A stretch of DNA of 36,400 bases, taken from NCBI GenBank assembly GCA_027484965.1, contig JAIXRY010000013.1, positions 1 to 36,400 of the forward strand, read 5' to 3'. Positions 1-7,542 of the stretch are shown here, piece by piece. The stretch's first letter is position 1. The number at the start of each line of letters is the position of its first letter. Made by a program: the position numbers and the translations under genes. The DNA comes from a bacterium. Lineage in GTDB: Bacteria; Patescibacteriota; Minisyncoccia; Phycocordibacterales; UBA9973. The notes under the pieces were generated by a model. It searched no databases. It worked only from the letters and a program-made list of their open reading frames with translations, and had not been told where the DNA came from.

Positions 1-2
1 AC

Positions 3-182
3 GTAAATGAGGTTTATGCTAACCTAGATAGCTACGGAACACTTCCTATTATTATTGCGGCTATATTCTTTAGTATTCAAATATATAATCACGCCAAAAC
101 AAAATTTCCCTTTTTACAATTCATTTCTTCCATTTCGACAACTTTTCAAACCGCAAATACCAACCTTGGTATAGTGCAATAA
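3..182 (+). CDS. partial ORF at window edge, probable interrupted host gene
   Basis: The reading frame is open from the left edge and stops at 180-182. The first ~30 residues contain a hydrophobic stretch (GTLPIIIAAIFFSI) that looks like a membrane segment. The frame continues through the terminal repeat at 97-115 into low-complexity sequence. The simplest reading is a host membrane-protein gene cut by prophage insertion near base 96, with a phage-derived tail added. An alternative is the 3' end of a phage gene if the true phage end lies outside the window. No start is visible and no family is recognised. Confidence 0.35.
   Translation, partial: VNEVYANLDSYGTLPIIIAAIFFSIQIYNHAKTKFPFLQFISSISTTFQTANTNLGIVQ
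97..115. repeat. left terminal inverted repeat, putative transposase end-site
   Basis: Bases 97-109 read AAACAAAATTTCC and continue C-TTTTT. The right end, read on the minus strand from 36387, gives the same 13 bases followed by T-TTTTT, so 18 of 19 positions match. In Mu-like phages such sites at the extreme ends bind the transposase. Only one good copy is seen on this side, against two on the right. Confidence 0.65.
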
Positions 183-240
183 AATATCCCAACTCCAAGC
201 CATAATATACTATTTCTATCTCTGCCATACTGTCATAATT

Positions 241-278
241 AAGCAGACCGATACTCATCGGTCTGCTTTGTTTTTGTT
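241..278 (+). terminator. strong intrinsic terminator, rightward
   Basis: A perfect 12-bp stem (241-252 with 257-268, loop ACTC) is followed on the plus strand by TGTTTTTGTT. It would stop rightward transcripts entering from the interrupted flanking gene before they run antisense into the leftward late operon. On the minus strand there is no T-run, so it is a poor terminator for the late operon itself. Confidence 0.75.
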
Positions 279-304
279 ATAGAATAACACCAATTGAATG
301 GAGT

Positions 305-332
305 TTTAAACCAACTTTAAACCCACTTTAAA
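305..332. repeat. TTTAAA array, three units at 11-bp period
   Basis: TTTAAA occurs at 305-310, 316-321 and 327-332, spaced exactly 11 bp by five-base linkers (CCAAC, CCCAC). The last unit overlaps the stop codon of the methylase gene. The same arrangement recurs at the other end of the phage and at several gene starts, which suggests protein binding sites on one face of the helix. The binding protein is unknown. Confidence 0.7.
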
Positions 333-1116
333 TCGGGTAATTAGCAGTAAGCACCTCCACTTTAGTCCTGCTCTTGTTGGTGGTTTTGCCATTCACCGCC
401 AACACCTGCTCCACCTTCTTTTGGTGCCAGCCATTCGCATCGGCATACCTTTTCAGTACCTCACTATCATAGCTACTCAATAGGAACTTCCCTTTTAACG
501 TCTGGCACTTCTCCAGCAGGTCAATAAAGTCCTGCTCACTATAACCCTTATAGTGGCCACAGTCGCTATTAAAGTAAGGAGGATCCAAGTAAAAGAAAGT
601 TGCATCTGTATCCCTGCTATTTATTACCCGCAGCGCATCAGTACACTCAATCTGCAACGCCTCAACCCGCTCCTGCAAGCTATCATCAAACATCAGTTTC
701 TTACCATTCAGCTTCTTGGCCACCGTGTTATCAGCCTTACCATATCCGTATGTCCCATCTAATTTACTACTAAAGCCCAACGTACAACAAAGCCAAAACG
801 CCCACGCCCTGGTAACCCGATTAAAGAACTGCGGATACTTCACCACGTGCCAAGCCTTATCGTACTGCAGCCTACTATGTAACGATTGCTCAACCAAGCC
901 CTTAAGCCTCGGAAACCTTGTTTTAAGTATCTGATAGAAGTTCACAACCTCCCCATTCAGGTCATTAATAATTTCCGTCTCACTCGGTTGCTTCGCAAAA
1001 AACAGCGCACCGCCACCAAAGAACGGTTCGCAATAAGCTTTGTGTTCAGGAATCAAAGGGATAATATGGCGCAGCATCCGCTGTTTACCGCCGTAGTAAC
1101 TTACAGGTGTTTTCAT
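328..1116 (-). CDS. DNA adenine N6-methyltransferase, D12/Dam class
   Basis: The predicted 262-residue protein starts at ATG 1116 (MKTPVSYYGGKQ); a TTG three codons upstream is the only longer choice. The N-terminal YYGGKQ and FFGGGALFF segments form the S-adenosylmethionine pocket, and LDPPYF carries the DPPY catalytic motif of adenine methylases. This matches the MethyltransfD12 family, including Dam. It is the last gene of the leftward late operon, at the phage end where Mu keeps its own DNA modification gene (mom). It probably modifies progeny DNA against host restriction. The recognition sequence cannot be read from the protein. Confidence 0.9.
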   Translation of the reverse strand: MKTPVSYYGGKQRMLRHIIPLIPEHKAYCEPFFGGGALFFAKQPSETEIINDLNGEVVNFYQILKTRFPRLKGLVEQSLHSRLQYDKAWHVVKYPQFFNRVTRAWAFWLCCTLGFSSKLDGTYGYGKADNTVAKKLNGKKLMFDDSLQERVEALQIECTDALRVINSRDTDATFFYLDPPYFNSDCGHYKGYSEQDFIDLLEKCQTLKGKFLLSSYDSEVLKRYADANGWHQKKVEQVLAVNGKTTNKSRTKVEVLTANYPI

Positions 1117-1210
1117 TTTTATCAAGGAGTAGTTAAGTTAGAAGATTATTATTTAATCAAACCCGACTCTAACAATCTACCCTCATAAAAAATCACTTGC
1201 AAGCAAAAAA

Positions 1211-1363
1211 TTACACTTTACCTAAATAAGTATAAGCAGCTGCTAACTGCTCATCACTCATAACAGCCAACTCTGCCAACCGCTCATCAGTCAACGCAAA
1301 CGGCACCTGATACACATTACCAGATGGAGCCACATAGCTTGTCTTAAAACCTATCTCTACCAT
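1211..1363 (-). CDS. small tail-fibre-associated protein, 50 aa
   Basis: An intact 50-codon frame starts MVEIGFKTSYVAPS and ends AYTYLGKV. Its ATG overlaps the stop of the tail-fibre gene (ATGGTAG), which is typical of translationally coupled phage genes. The protein is acidic toward the C-terminus, with an ALTDERLAEL segment likely to be helical. Position directly after the fibre gene suggests a fibre chaperone or minor tail component. No family is recognised. Confidence 0.6.
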   Translation of the reverse strand: MVEIGFKTSYVAPSGNVYQVPFALTDERLAELAVMSDEQLAAAYTYLGKV

Positions 1364-2538
1364 ACTATTGGCGTGTTTAAAGTAATATACTCCTCATAGT
1401 AGTCAATCAAAACCCTCGTGGCCGTAGCCCTAGTAGTTGTAGTTTCTGAATACATTATAAATCCATAAAAATCCAAAGGAATCTGATGAACATTATTAGC
1501 AGGAGTAAAGGCATAAATAAGTGAATTATTAATCAAAAACCGATATTCAGCATTGGCTCTATCAATCTCAACAGTAAACTTATACCAAGTATTCGCAGCA
1601 ACCGTAGCAGCAACATCTACCTCCGTAAACAAAATCGAACTTTGCGCAACTGCAATTCGCCAAATCAAGTTACCACCATTATTAGTAAGAAAAACAGAAA
1701 AACGACTATCCGAAAAAGGCCCAGTCGTATTTGAAAAACTCCATCCCGCTCTATAATTCGCCCCCGATGTTGGCAACACCTCAAAGTTACAACGCATATT
1801 AAACACAAACTTTGAACTTCCGCTGTGCATTGGGTAGTTACCACCATTAGTAGTATCCCTTCTAATTACCGAAGCGTAAGGAGTATTGGTTTCAATCCTA
1901 TTCCAAGCCACCCCAACAGGATTACCCGCAATAGCACCAGTAGCAGCATCAGGCCTTAAAGCATTAACCAAGTTAAAGCCTACAACATCATTAAAATGTT
2001 GTGCCCAAAACCACTTATTAGGATCTACTGAATTAGAATCATTAAACTCCAAACCAGTTCCAGAGCCATTAACCCTAACCAACTTACCCGCTTGGCCAGT
2101 ATAACTATTTGGAACATCCGCCAAATCAATAAACAACTGAGGCACACCAGGAGGAGTATAAAACTCCAAAGCCGTAGCTGCAGCATTCACCCTCACCGCC
2201 TTTAAGCCCTGCCCAGTGTAACTACTCGGCACATCCCCAAGCTGCGTAAAGTTGGTGATATTATTCCCCAACCTCGTCCACTTAGTTATATCAAACACCC
2301 CATTAGTGGCAGCCGTACAAGCGTACAAAGCACCACTATAAACACAGTTATCGCCCACCGCATAGAAGATTGACTCACTATAAGCCAACCGAATTGCATC
2401 CGTCAACTTAATATAAACCGAGTCCTGCAAATCCAAAATATGCGCACGCAAATCCCCCGCACTTATCTCCTGATTATTATTGTCAGGAAAAAGTACATCC
2501 TTTTGCGTTTGAAGCGATAACCGTGTTTTAGAGCTCAT
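1357..2538 (-). CDS. tail fibre protein with C-terminal lectin-like domain
   Basis: This 393-residue protein has an N-terminal region likely to attach to the baseplate, then two copies of a short repeat, roughly D-V-P-x-S-Y-T-G-Q-x-x-K-x-V-R-V-N (near residues 99 and 141). Such repeats are common in fibres of Bacteroidota phages. Residues ~170-393 are rich in Trp, Asn and aromatic beta-strand patterns and resemble a LamG/concanavalin-type jelly roll, a likely receptor-binding head. Its ATG overlaps the stop of the upstream collar-type fibre gene (TAATG). The lectin assignment is inferred from composition only. Confidence 0.75.
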   Translation of the reverse strand: MSSKTRLSLQTQKDVLFPDNNNQEISAGDLRAHILDLQDSVYIKLTDAIRLAYSESIFYAVGDNCVYSGALYACTAATNGVFDITKWTRLGNNITNFTQLGDVPSSYTGQGLKAVRVNAAATALEFYTPPGVPQLFIDLADVPNSYTGQAGKLVRVNGSGTGLEFNDSNSVDPNKWFWAQHFNDVVGFNLVNALRPDAATGAIAGNPVGVAWNRIETNTPYASVIRRDTTNGGNYPMHSGSSKFVFNMRCNFEVLPTSGANYRAGWSFSNTTGPFSDSRFSVFLTNNGGNLIWRIAVAQSSILFTEVDVAATVAANTWYKFTVEIDRANAEYRFLINNSLIYAFTPANNVHQIPLDFYGFIMYSETTTTRATATRVLIDYYEEYITLNTPIVW

Positions 2539-3383
2539 TAATAAATCCTCCTGATTATTTTAGTCGTGCGATGCGGATCAATCGAACTAGCTTCATAAGA
2601 TCCTATTTCTTCATTTCCTGCACCTATTACTTGAGTTAACCCAACTTGCATTACAGTTGAACCACTACCACTTGCCGATACTTGGCTCGCTCCTTGAAGC
2701 CCACCGCCACTAGTTGCATCATTAATACCAAGCAAGAATGTATTATTAGTAATATCATTCTGCCCAATTTTATGCCTATGCGTAGCACTACCAGCCTCAA
2801 CCCCAACAGTTCCAGTAGTACCCCTTAAATACCTATTATTCAAGTTAGGCATACCATTGTTGCCATTGCACAACGCCCAACCAAGCAAAATGCCAGTACC
2901 CAAACCAGTACCGTCAAACAAAGCATCGTTAAAATCACCGTGCAAATAGCTACCCACTGGTCCCCTCGGTATATGGCTAAAATACTGGGCAAGCCCACTT
3001 GTACCAATCGCAATACTACTCCCTATATTCGTACCACTCACACTTAGAGTATATCTCGCAATTCCAGCCTGTTCGCTACTTAAAAGCTGATAATTACGCT
3101 GAACCGTTTCAGTCCTTGTCAGGATAATCCACTTAGGAGAACTTAAGTCCACAGCAACCGCACCAGCAAACCTTACCAATACACCAGTACCAGCGTTATC
3201 AAAGTAAATAATTCCACTACTTATATTATAGTTACTGCCATTAGGCGTAACCCTACAACCAGTCACCACAATATTGCCATAGCCACTATAAATTAAGTAG
3301 GTATGCAAATGCTGGTTTTGCAAAGCAATCCAGTCCTCATTTACTGCATTTCTGCCGTTTGGAAAGTTTATTAATTGATCCAT
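2538..3383 (-). CDS. tail collar-domain fibre protein
   Basis: The 281-residue protein contains a collar-type signature in its middle: GWALCNGNNGMPNLNNRYLR, followed by a GSATHRHKIGQND segment. This is the metal/His-rich knob pattern of phage tail-collar and short-fibre proteins. The first ~130 residues are beta-rich and probably form the attachment shaft. It lies between a baseplate wedge protein and the distal fibre gene, as expected for a fibre of a contractile tail. Confidence 0.8.
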   Translation of the reverse strand: MDQLINFPNGRNAVNEDWIALQNQHLHTYLIYSGYGNIVVTGCRVTPNGSNYNISSGIIYFDNAGTGVLVRFAGAVAVDLSSPKWIILTRTETVQRNYQLLSSEQAGIARYTLSVSGTNIGSSIAIGTSGLAQYFSHIPRGPVGSYLHGDFNDALFDGTGLGTGILLGWALCNGNNGMPNLNNRYLRGTTGTVGVEAGSATHRHKIGQNDITNNTFLLGINDATSGGGLQGASQVSASGSGSTVMQVGLTQVIGAGNEEIGSYEASSIDPHRTTKIIRRIY

Positions 3384-3384
3384 C

Positions 3385-3882
3385 TTAGTAGTATATCACG
3401 TTATAATTGATGCCCGCAAGCACTGTTTCTCTTAATCTAAAAAGCACCTCTTCTAGTTCAGGAGTGCCTGTAAAAGCCACTGGTATTTGAACCGTAAAGC
3501 CAATATTGCTACCTATTTCAGTAATCAAAAACATAGCAGGATCCTCGCCCGATTCCGAGGTTAAAAACATTGGTGTAGCCCTTTCAATCCCCAGTTCTGT
3601 AGTTAAATACATTGATAAAGCTTGGTAAGAACTTTCATTGGTAATAATAATCAATCCCACCTGCCCATCTACCGTCAACTCATTAAGCAGCGCAGTCAAA
3701 GCCAAGGTACCACTATGCCAATTGTATCGGTTTCTGCTCATCCCTACATAAGTAATAAACTCACTATGTAAAGCCGTTAGCCCGTGAAACAGCACCGCTA
3801 ACCACCTAATCATCCCCGCCTTGCGCAACGCAAAAGGCAAGGCCTCATATATAATCTTGAAAGTTGGGAATGTAGTTACCAT
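3385..3882 (-). CDS. baseplate wedge protein, gpI/gp48-like by position
   Basis: The 165-residue protein lies directly after the baseplate J homologue and before the fibres, the slot of P2 gpI or Mu gp48, which join the wedge to the fibre. The sequence itself gives no sharp motif. The N-terminus (FPTFKIIYEALPFALRKAG) is amphipathic, and the middle repeats a YLTTELGI / FLTSESGE / FLITEIGS pattern. The functional label is positional. Confidence 0.55.
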   Translation of the reverse strand: MVTTFPTFKIIYEALPFALRKAGMIRWLAVLFHGLTALHSEFITYVGMSRNRYNWHSGTLALTALLNELTVDGQVGLIIITNESSYQALSMYLTTELGIERATPMFLTSESGEDPAMFLITEIGSNIGFTVQIPVAFTGTPELEEVLFRLRETVLAGINYNVIYY

Positions 3883-3883
3883 A

Positions 3884-4762
3884 TTACTCCGATATTAAAG
3901 TGAATGTCGAAGCAGATTCCAAAACTATACTACCGCTCCTCGTTTCATAACGCCTGCTATTGGTACCAGTCGAAAGCTGATAGAAGATAACCGTACCATC
4001 AATCTCGCTTGTAGTTGCGAAGTAACTCATAGCACTAAGCTGCAGTAACTTCACATCCTGAACCCCATTTACCGCCTGTATAGCATCAATAACTTCCTGC
4101 ACCTCAACAATCCCATTAAAAGGTAAAGAGTTCAAGTAAGCACTAACCGCAGCTCTGCAATCCGCTTCCACTATGGTAGCAGAATAAAGCGCATTATAGT
4201 GCACTTCAACATTAGCCGTCAAAGCATCCCTAGTCCTACTTACCACTGTAACCGGTAAACCCGCAGGCTTTATATTATTGATATAAGCGTTAAAGCTTGC
4301 CAACTCATCATTACTTAATGGAGCAGGAGCACCGCTCACTTGCTTACTTACCCTAAGCTGCAAAAGCCTATTACCAGCCACCGCAGCAGCGTACTTCACA
4401 ATCTGCTTAGTCGGATCAAGCACAGCATAATACGGCACATAGTCCGCATTCACCAATAACGGATCGCCATACTGAAACGCCTTACTTTTGAACACAAACC
4501 AAGGAGCCGTGCCAGCACTACTATACCTCAACTTGGCATCCACCTCCGCTTGAAACGTATCAAAGAACTTCTCCAAAGTCCAAGTACCAAGCGCAACCAC
4601 ATACAGCCACAACCGCCAAATACCCACCTTACTGCCACTATCTAATGCAGCAGTAGTTGTTTCATAATTGGCAGTGCCTACTGGTGTAAGCCCTAATTCT
4701 TCGGCAGCGCTCTCTTTAAAAGCCACCAAACTATCATATATCTGTGCTATCGTCCTTGCCAT
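3884..4762 (-). CDS. baseplate J-like protein (Mu gp47/P2 gpJ type)
   Basis: The 292-residue protein carries features of the baseplate J family: a central VTVVSRTRDALTANVEVHY segment and a C-terminal part in which cysteine- and Ala-rich VEADCRAAVSAYLNSLPFNG precedes a beta strand, matching the conserved region where J-like proteins hold the wedge together. It follows the LysM-like, gpW-like and spike genes in standard P2/Mu order. Confidence 0.8.
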   Translation of the reverse strand: MARTIAQIYDSLVAFKESAAEELGLTPVGTANYETTTAALDSGSKVGIWRLWLYVVALGTWTLEKFFDTFQAEVDAKLRYSSAGTAPWFVFKSKAFQYGDPLLVNADYVPYYAVLDPTKQIVKYAAAVAGNRLLQLRVSKQVSGAPAPLSNDELASFNAYINNIKPAGLPVTVVSRTRDALTANVEVHYNALYSATIVEADCRAAVSAYLNSLPFNGIVEVQEVIDAIQAVNGVQDVKLLQLSAMSYFATTSEIDGTVIFYQLSTGTNSRRYETRSGSIVLESASTFTLISE

Positions 4763-4764
4763 AT

Positions 4765-5031
4765 CTATTCAAAGTCAGGGGTAAAATCATAATTAAATGC
4801 ACCTTCATCTGGTGCCTGACCAGTGGCAACTACCACTGAATTGGTATTTATATAATCCAACATATCCGCATCAACCACTGCAGGAACTCCTAACTCCTGA
4901 CCAGCCGTTAAGCTATCTGCCAAATCCAAACCATTCAACGCCAACAAGTCAATCAACCCCTCAACAGAGCCTGTTACTTGTATGGCCACATCCTGCAAAT
5001 TCTGACCTGCAACAACTACATACTTACTCAT
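4765..5031 (-). CDS. LysM-like small baseplate/tail protein
   Basis: The 88-residue protein starts YVVVAGQNLQDVAIQV and continues LLALNGLDLADSLTAGQEL, a LysM pattern (betaalpha-alphabeta, 'NxLxxxxxLxxGQxL'). Similar one-domain proteins (gpX-type) sit at the tail-baseplate junction of contractile phages. The C-terminus is acidic. It overlaps the preceding gpW-like gene by 8 bases. Confidence 0.7.
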   Translation of the reverse strand: MSKYVVVAGQNLQDVAIQVTGSVEGLIDLLALNGLDLADSLTAGQELGVPAVVDADMLDYINTNSVVVATGQAPDEGAFNYDFTPDFE

Positions 5032-5305
5032 ATTGCGCCTCGTTTATCAGGTTGCCATTTACTAATTCCAAACGCCTTACAGTCATCCCGTCCAATTCAA
5101 ACTGTAATTGAATAGCCGATAATGGCGAACCGCTATCGTCATTCAAGTAACTCCTTATTCCTACACCCACCACAGGGTTCTGCCTAAACTCCCCCTGATG
5201 CGCTGCCAATATCAATGCCTTATTTTGCTCGGTTGAATTACCAATTACAAAATCCCCATTCTGTACCACAAGGTCTAAATCAGCCCCAATTATTATATCC
5301 TTCAT
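5024..5305 (-). CDS. baseplate gpW/gp25-like protein
   Basis: This 93-residue protein has the gp25 pattern: an N-terminal DLVVQNGDFVIGNST strand pair, a QNKALILAAHQGEFRQNPVVGVG central segment (the 'low-quality' turn-helix of gp25-like lysozyme-fold wedges), and a short C-terminal sheet. It fits between the spike (gpV-like) and J-like genes. In P2, Mu and T4 the equivalent protein nucleates the wedge. Confidence 0.8.
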   Translation of the reverse strand: MKDIIIGADLDLVVQNGDFVIGNSTEQNKALILAAHQGEFRQNPVVGVGIRSYLNDDSGSPLSAIQLQFELDGMTVRRLELVNGNLINEAQYE

Positions 5306-5306
5306 A

Positions 5307-5900
5307 CTAATGGGTTATTTTTTCGTTAGCCAAATCATTTACTTGTGTCTGAATAAGCGGTGCACCATCGCCAATACTTGTCGGAGGCGCAGGGATTAAA
5401 GTAGGCACACCAGGAGCAGCCGATACGTGAGTATGACTATTAAATAAGGTCTCAAACGTAGTAAGCCTTAACTTCAAATCGCTTACTTCCTTTTGCAAAT
5501 CATTAAAGGCATCCACAGTAGGCTCCACCTTTACCAAGCCTTTAAACTCACCACCATTAAAGCTTATTAAACCATCTTTAAAGGTCATTTCAGAATCGCC
5601 AATCAGCAGCTGCACTTCTTCCAAATCTTCACATTGGATTATACTACCAGCACCATCGCTATTCAATTGTGCCACCAGTACCCAAGTACCAATTTTAGGA
5701 ATCAGTAATAAGCCAGCTTCCGCCAGCGCACTTTGCAACCTTACTTCTTGCGTAGTCCCTTCCTGTAAATGAAGCACCACCGCCAGTCTATTGGCTTTAT
5801 CCACGCTTACCACTTCCGCCAGATAGTGAGGTTTATCCCCACTCGTCAAGTTCTTAAGCAGCTTGCGCACTTCCGTAGTTCTGTTTGCTCCGTTGGCCAT
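5307..5900 (-). CDS. baseplate spike/puncturing protein, gpV/gp45-like
   Basis: The 197-residue protein has an OB-like N-terminal domain (residues ~20-100, 'HYLAEVVSVDKANRLAVVLH' and following strands) and then a C-terminal coiled segment (DLQKEVSDLKLRLTTFETLF). The coil ends in NSHTHVSAAPG. H-x-H motifs near the tip bind iron in P2 gpV and related spikes. The start overlaps the last base of the hub gene, and the order hub-spike-gpW-J is standard. Confidence 0.75.
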   Translation of the reverse strand: MANGANRTTEVRKLLKNLTSGDKPHYLAEVVSVDKANRLAVVLHLQEGTTQEVRLQSALAEAGLLLIPKIGTWVLVAQLNSDGAGSIIQCEDLEEVQLLIGDSEMTFKDGLISFNGGEFKGLVKVEPTVDAFNDLQKEVSDLKLRLTTFETLFNSHTHVSAAPGVPTLIPAPPTSIGDGAPLIQTQVNDLANEKITH

Positions 5901-6859
5901 TAGTTCAACACCCTCCTTCCTAAAGTGATTTCACGTCTGTAACCATTGGTTCCGCTACTTACCCGCACGGCATCTACTTCATAGGTGCCACTACGTTCTG
6001 GAAAATACTGATCCTGAAACTCCACCAAGTCAGAGTGCTGCACATAAGGCAATCCAAAAGCTGTAAAGCTTCCTTCATAACCATCGTATTTATAAGCATC
6101 TATCTCCGCTTGTGCCACTTTGCGCATCGTTTCGGCATCCTTGGCCACATAGAAAAGGGTTCTTAATTCCCCTTCTTCGTCCGCATCACCCATATTCAAC
6201 TCAATCCGCTTCTTGGTCTTAGGATCTATCCCGATAACCTTAAATCTGATCTTACGTTCTTCCTTGGTTTTAAACTCCAAATTGGTGCTTATCACGTTCT
6301 TGCCTTGGGCAAAAATCACCGTCTTACCTGCTTCTTCAACCAGTCCAGGCAAGCCGACATACAGCTTATTGCCTCGGAAATAGGAGACCAAACTATATTC
6401 ATCGGCAAACTTTTGAAGCACCGTTGCTGCATTATAATTCAACCGCAACCCAGTAAACTGCATATCCAACGGCTTACCAGCCAGCTCTATACTTGGCACT
6501 TTCTCTTTAATAAGGTTCAGTACTTCCGTTAAAGTGGTATTGGCACCATCCTTTTTGATTTCGACTGAACGAAGCAAGAACAAACTATCCTCACACTCAA
6601 TCGTCATCGGGATGTTTGGCGAAACGTGAGTAACATAGCCCGTAAATTCAGTAACTAAGCTACCATTATAGCCCAGCTTTATCTCTACAGCATCGCCTCG
6701 CTTTATTCCGTTTGTGCCCTTAGCAAGTAAACCTTTCAGCCCCGGCAAGGTAATAGTTGCCTTTGCTCCTGGTGATTTCCAAGAGCTCTCCAACCTTACC
6801 CCAGTTACTTGGGTAAACTTGAACTTGCCAACAACTATTTCAAACGATAAAACCAGCAT
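5900..6859 (-). CDS. baseplate hub protein, P2 gpD/Mu gp44-like
   Basis: The 319-residue beta-rich protein fits the hub fold shared by Mu gp44, P2 gpD and T4 gp27: early GDAVEIKLGYNGSLVTEF strand pair, a central FADEYSLVSYFRGNKLYVG segment and a C-terminal part with GSFTAFGLPYVQHSDLVEF typical of the second barrel. It forms the ring that carries the spike. No membrane segments are present. It overlaps both neighbours by single bases, which indicates translational coupling. Confidence 0.75.
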   Translation of the reverse strand: MLVLSFEIVVGKFKFTQVTGVRLESSWKSPGAKATITLPGLKGLLAKGTNGIKRGDAVEIKLGYNGSLVTEFTGYVTHVSPNIPMTIECEDSLFLLRSVEIKKDGANTTLTEVLNLIKEKVPSIELAGKPLDMQFTGLRLNYNAATVLQKFADEYSLVSYFRGNKLYVGLPGLVEEAGKTVIFAQGKNVISTNLEFKTKEERKIRFKVIGIDPKTKKRIELNMGDADEEGELRTLFYVAKDAETMRKVAQAEIDAYKYDGYEGSFTAFGLPYVQHSDLVEFQDQYFPERSGTYEVDAVRVSSGTNGYRREITLGRRVLN

Positions 6860-7542
6860 TACTTCAACAGTTCAAACTCAAAGTCATTATCACTTTCACA
6901 ATTCAATTCATAACTCTGCATTCCTGCAAAGCCCACATCAGCATTAAGCGTTAAGCCTGTAACTATTACTTTATTAATACCCATCAATCGGCAGAGCGTA
7001 TTATCAATACTCACCGCCACCCGCTGCTCTACCAACCTACGCAATGCGCTCACATCACTTTCAGGATAGGCTTCGGGATCTACTTCATTTACTATTACTC
7101 CTTTAATACTTACCTTATAATCTTCTGTGGCCACCAACTCTTTAACCGTACCTCTGCGAGTGCTACCCGCAACCACCGTCCTAATAATGCGCTTCTGCAC
7201 TTGCAAGCTTACCAATGGCTCATTTGGCAACTTATAAGTTCCCAAAGTCGTAGGCATAAAATAGAACTTACCCAAAGGCACACCCGCCCCTGCAGATGGA
7301 TAAACCGTAGCACCTGAATACTCATCGGCCACATTCTGCAACAAGGTCGTTTCATCCTGAAATACCTCCGCTTCATTTACCGCCAATACGCCCTTATTCG
7401 GAAACTTACTTGCATCCTTTGGCGTTTGGCTATCCGTAAACAACCCAAAACCAATAAACGGCAGGGCATTGGCACCGAATATCCTCGCTGTCAAATCCCT
7501 TAGATTAATTTCCCGACTGTATGGCGTTGCGTTGTTAATCAT
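6859..7542 (-). CDS. tail/baseplate protein of the tape-measure-hub interval, DUF6046-like
   Basis: The 227-residue protein lies between the tape measure and the hub, the position of Mu gp43 (DNA circulation) and, in many Bacteroidota phages, of a DUF6046 protein. The visible features are a KDYKVSIKGVIVN-type strand, EAYPESDVSALRRL helix and ITG-rich end, similar to that family as I remember it. It probably links the tube tip to the hub. The family name is tentative. Confidence 0.55.
   Translation of the reverse strand: MINNATPYSREINLRDLTARIFGANALPFIGFGLFTDSQTPKDASKFPNKGVLAVNEAEVFQDETTLLQNVADEYSGATVYPSAGAGVPLGKFYFMPTTLGTYKLPNEPLVSLQVQKRIIRTVVAGSTRRGTVKELVATEDYKVSIKGVIVNEVDPEAYPESDVSALRRLVEQRVAVSIDNTLCRLMGINKVIVTGLTLNADVGFAGMQSYELNCESDNDFEFELLK

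Noticed and set aside
553-934. Rightward frames opposite the methylase gene
   Set aside because: They are antisense to a well-supported gene and have no motif or plausible start context.
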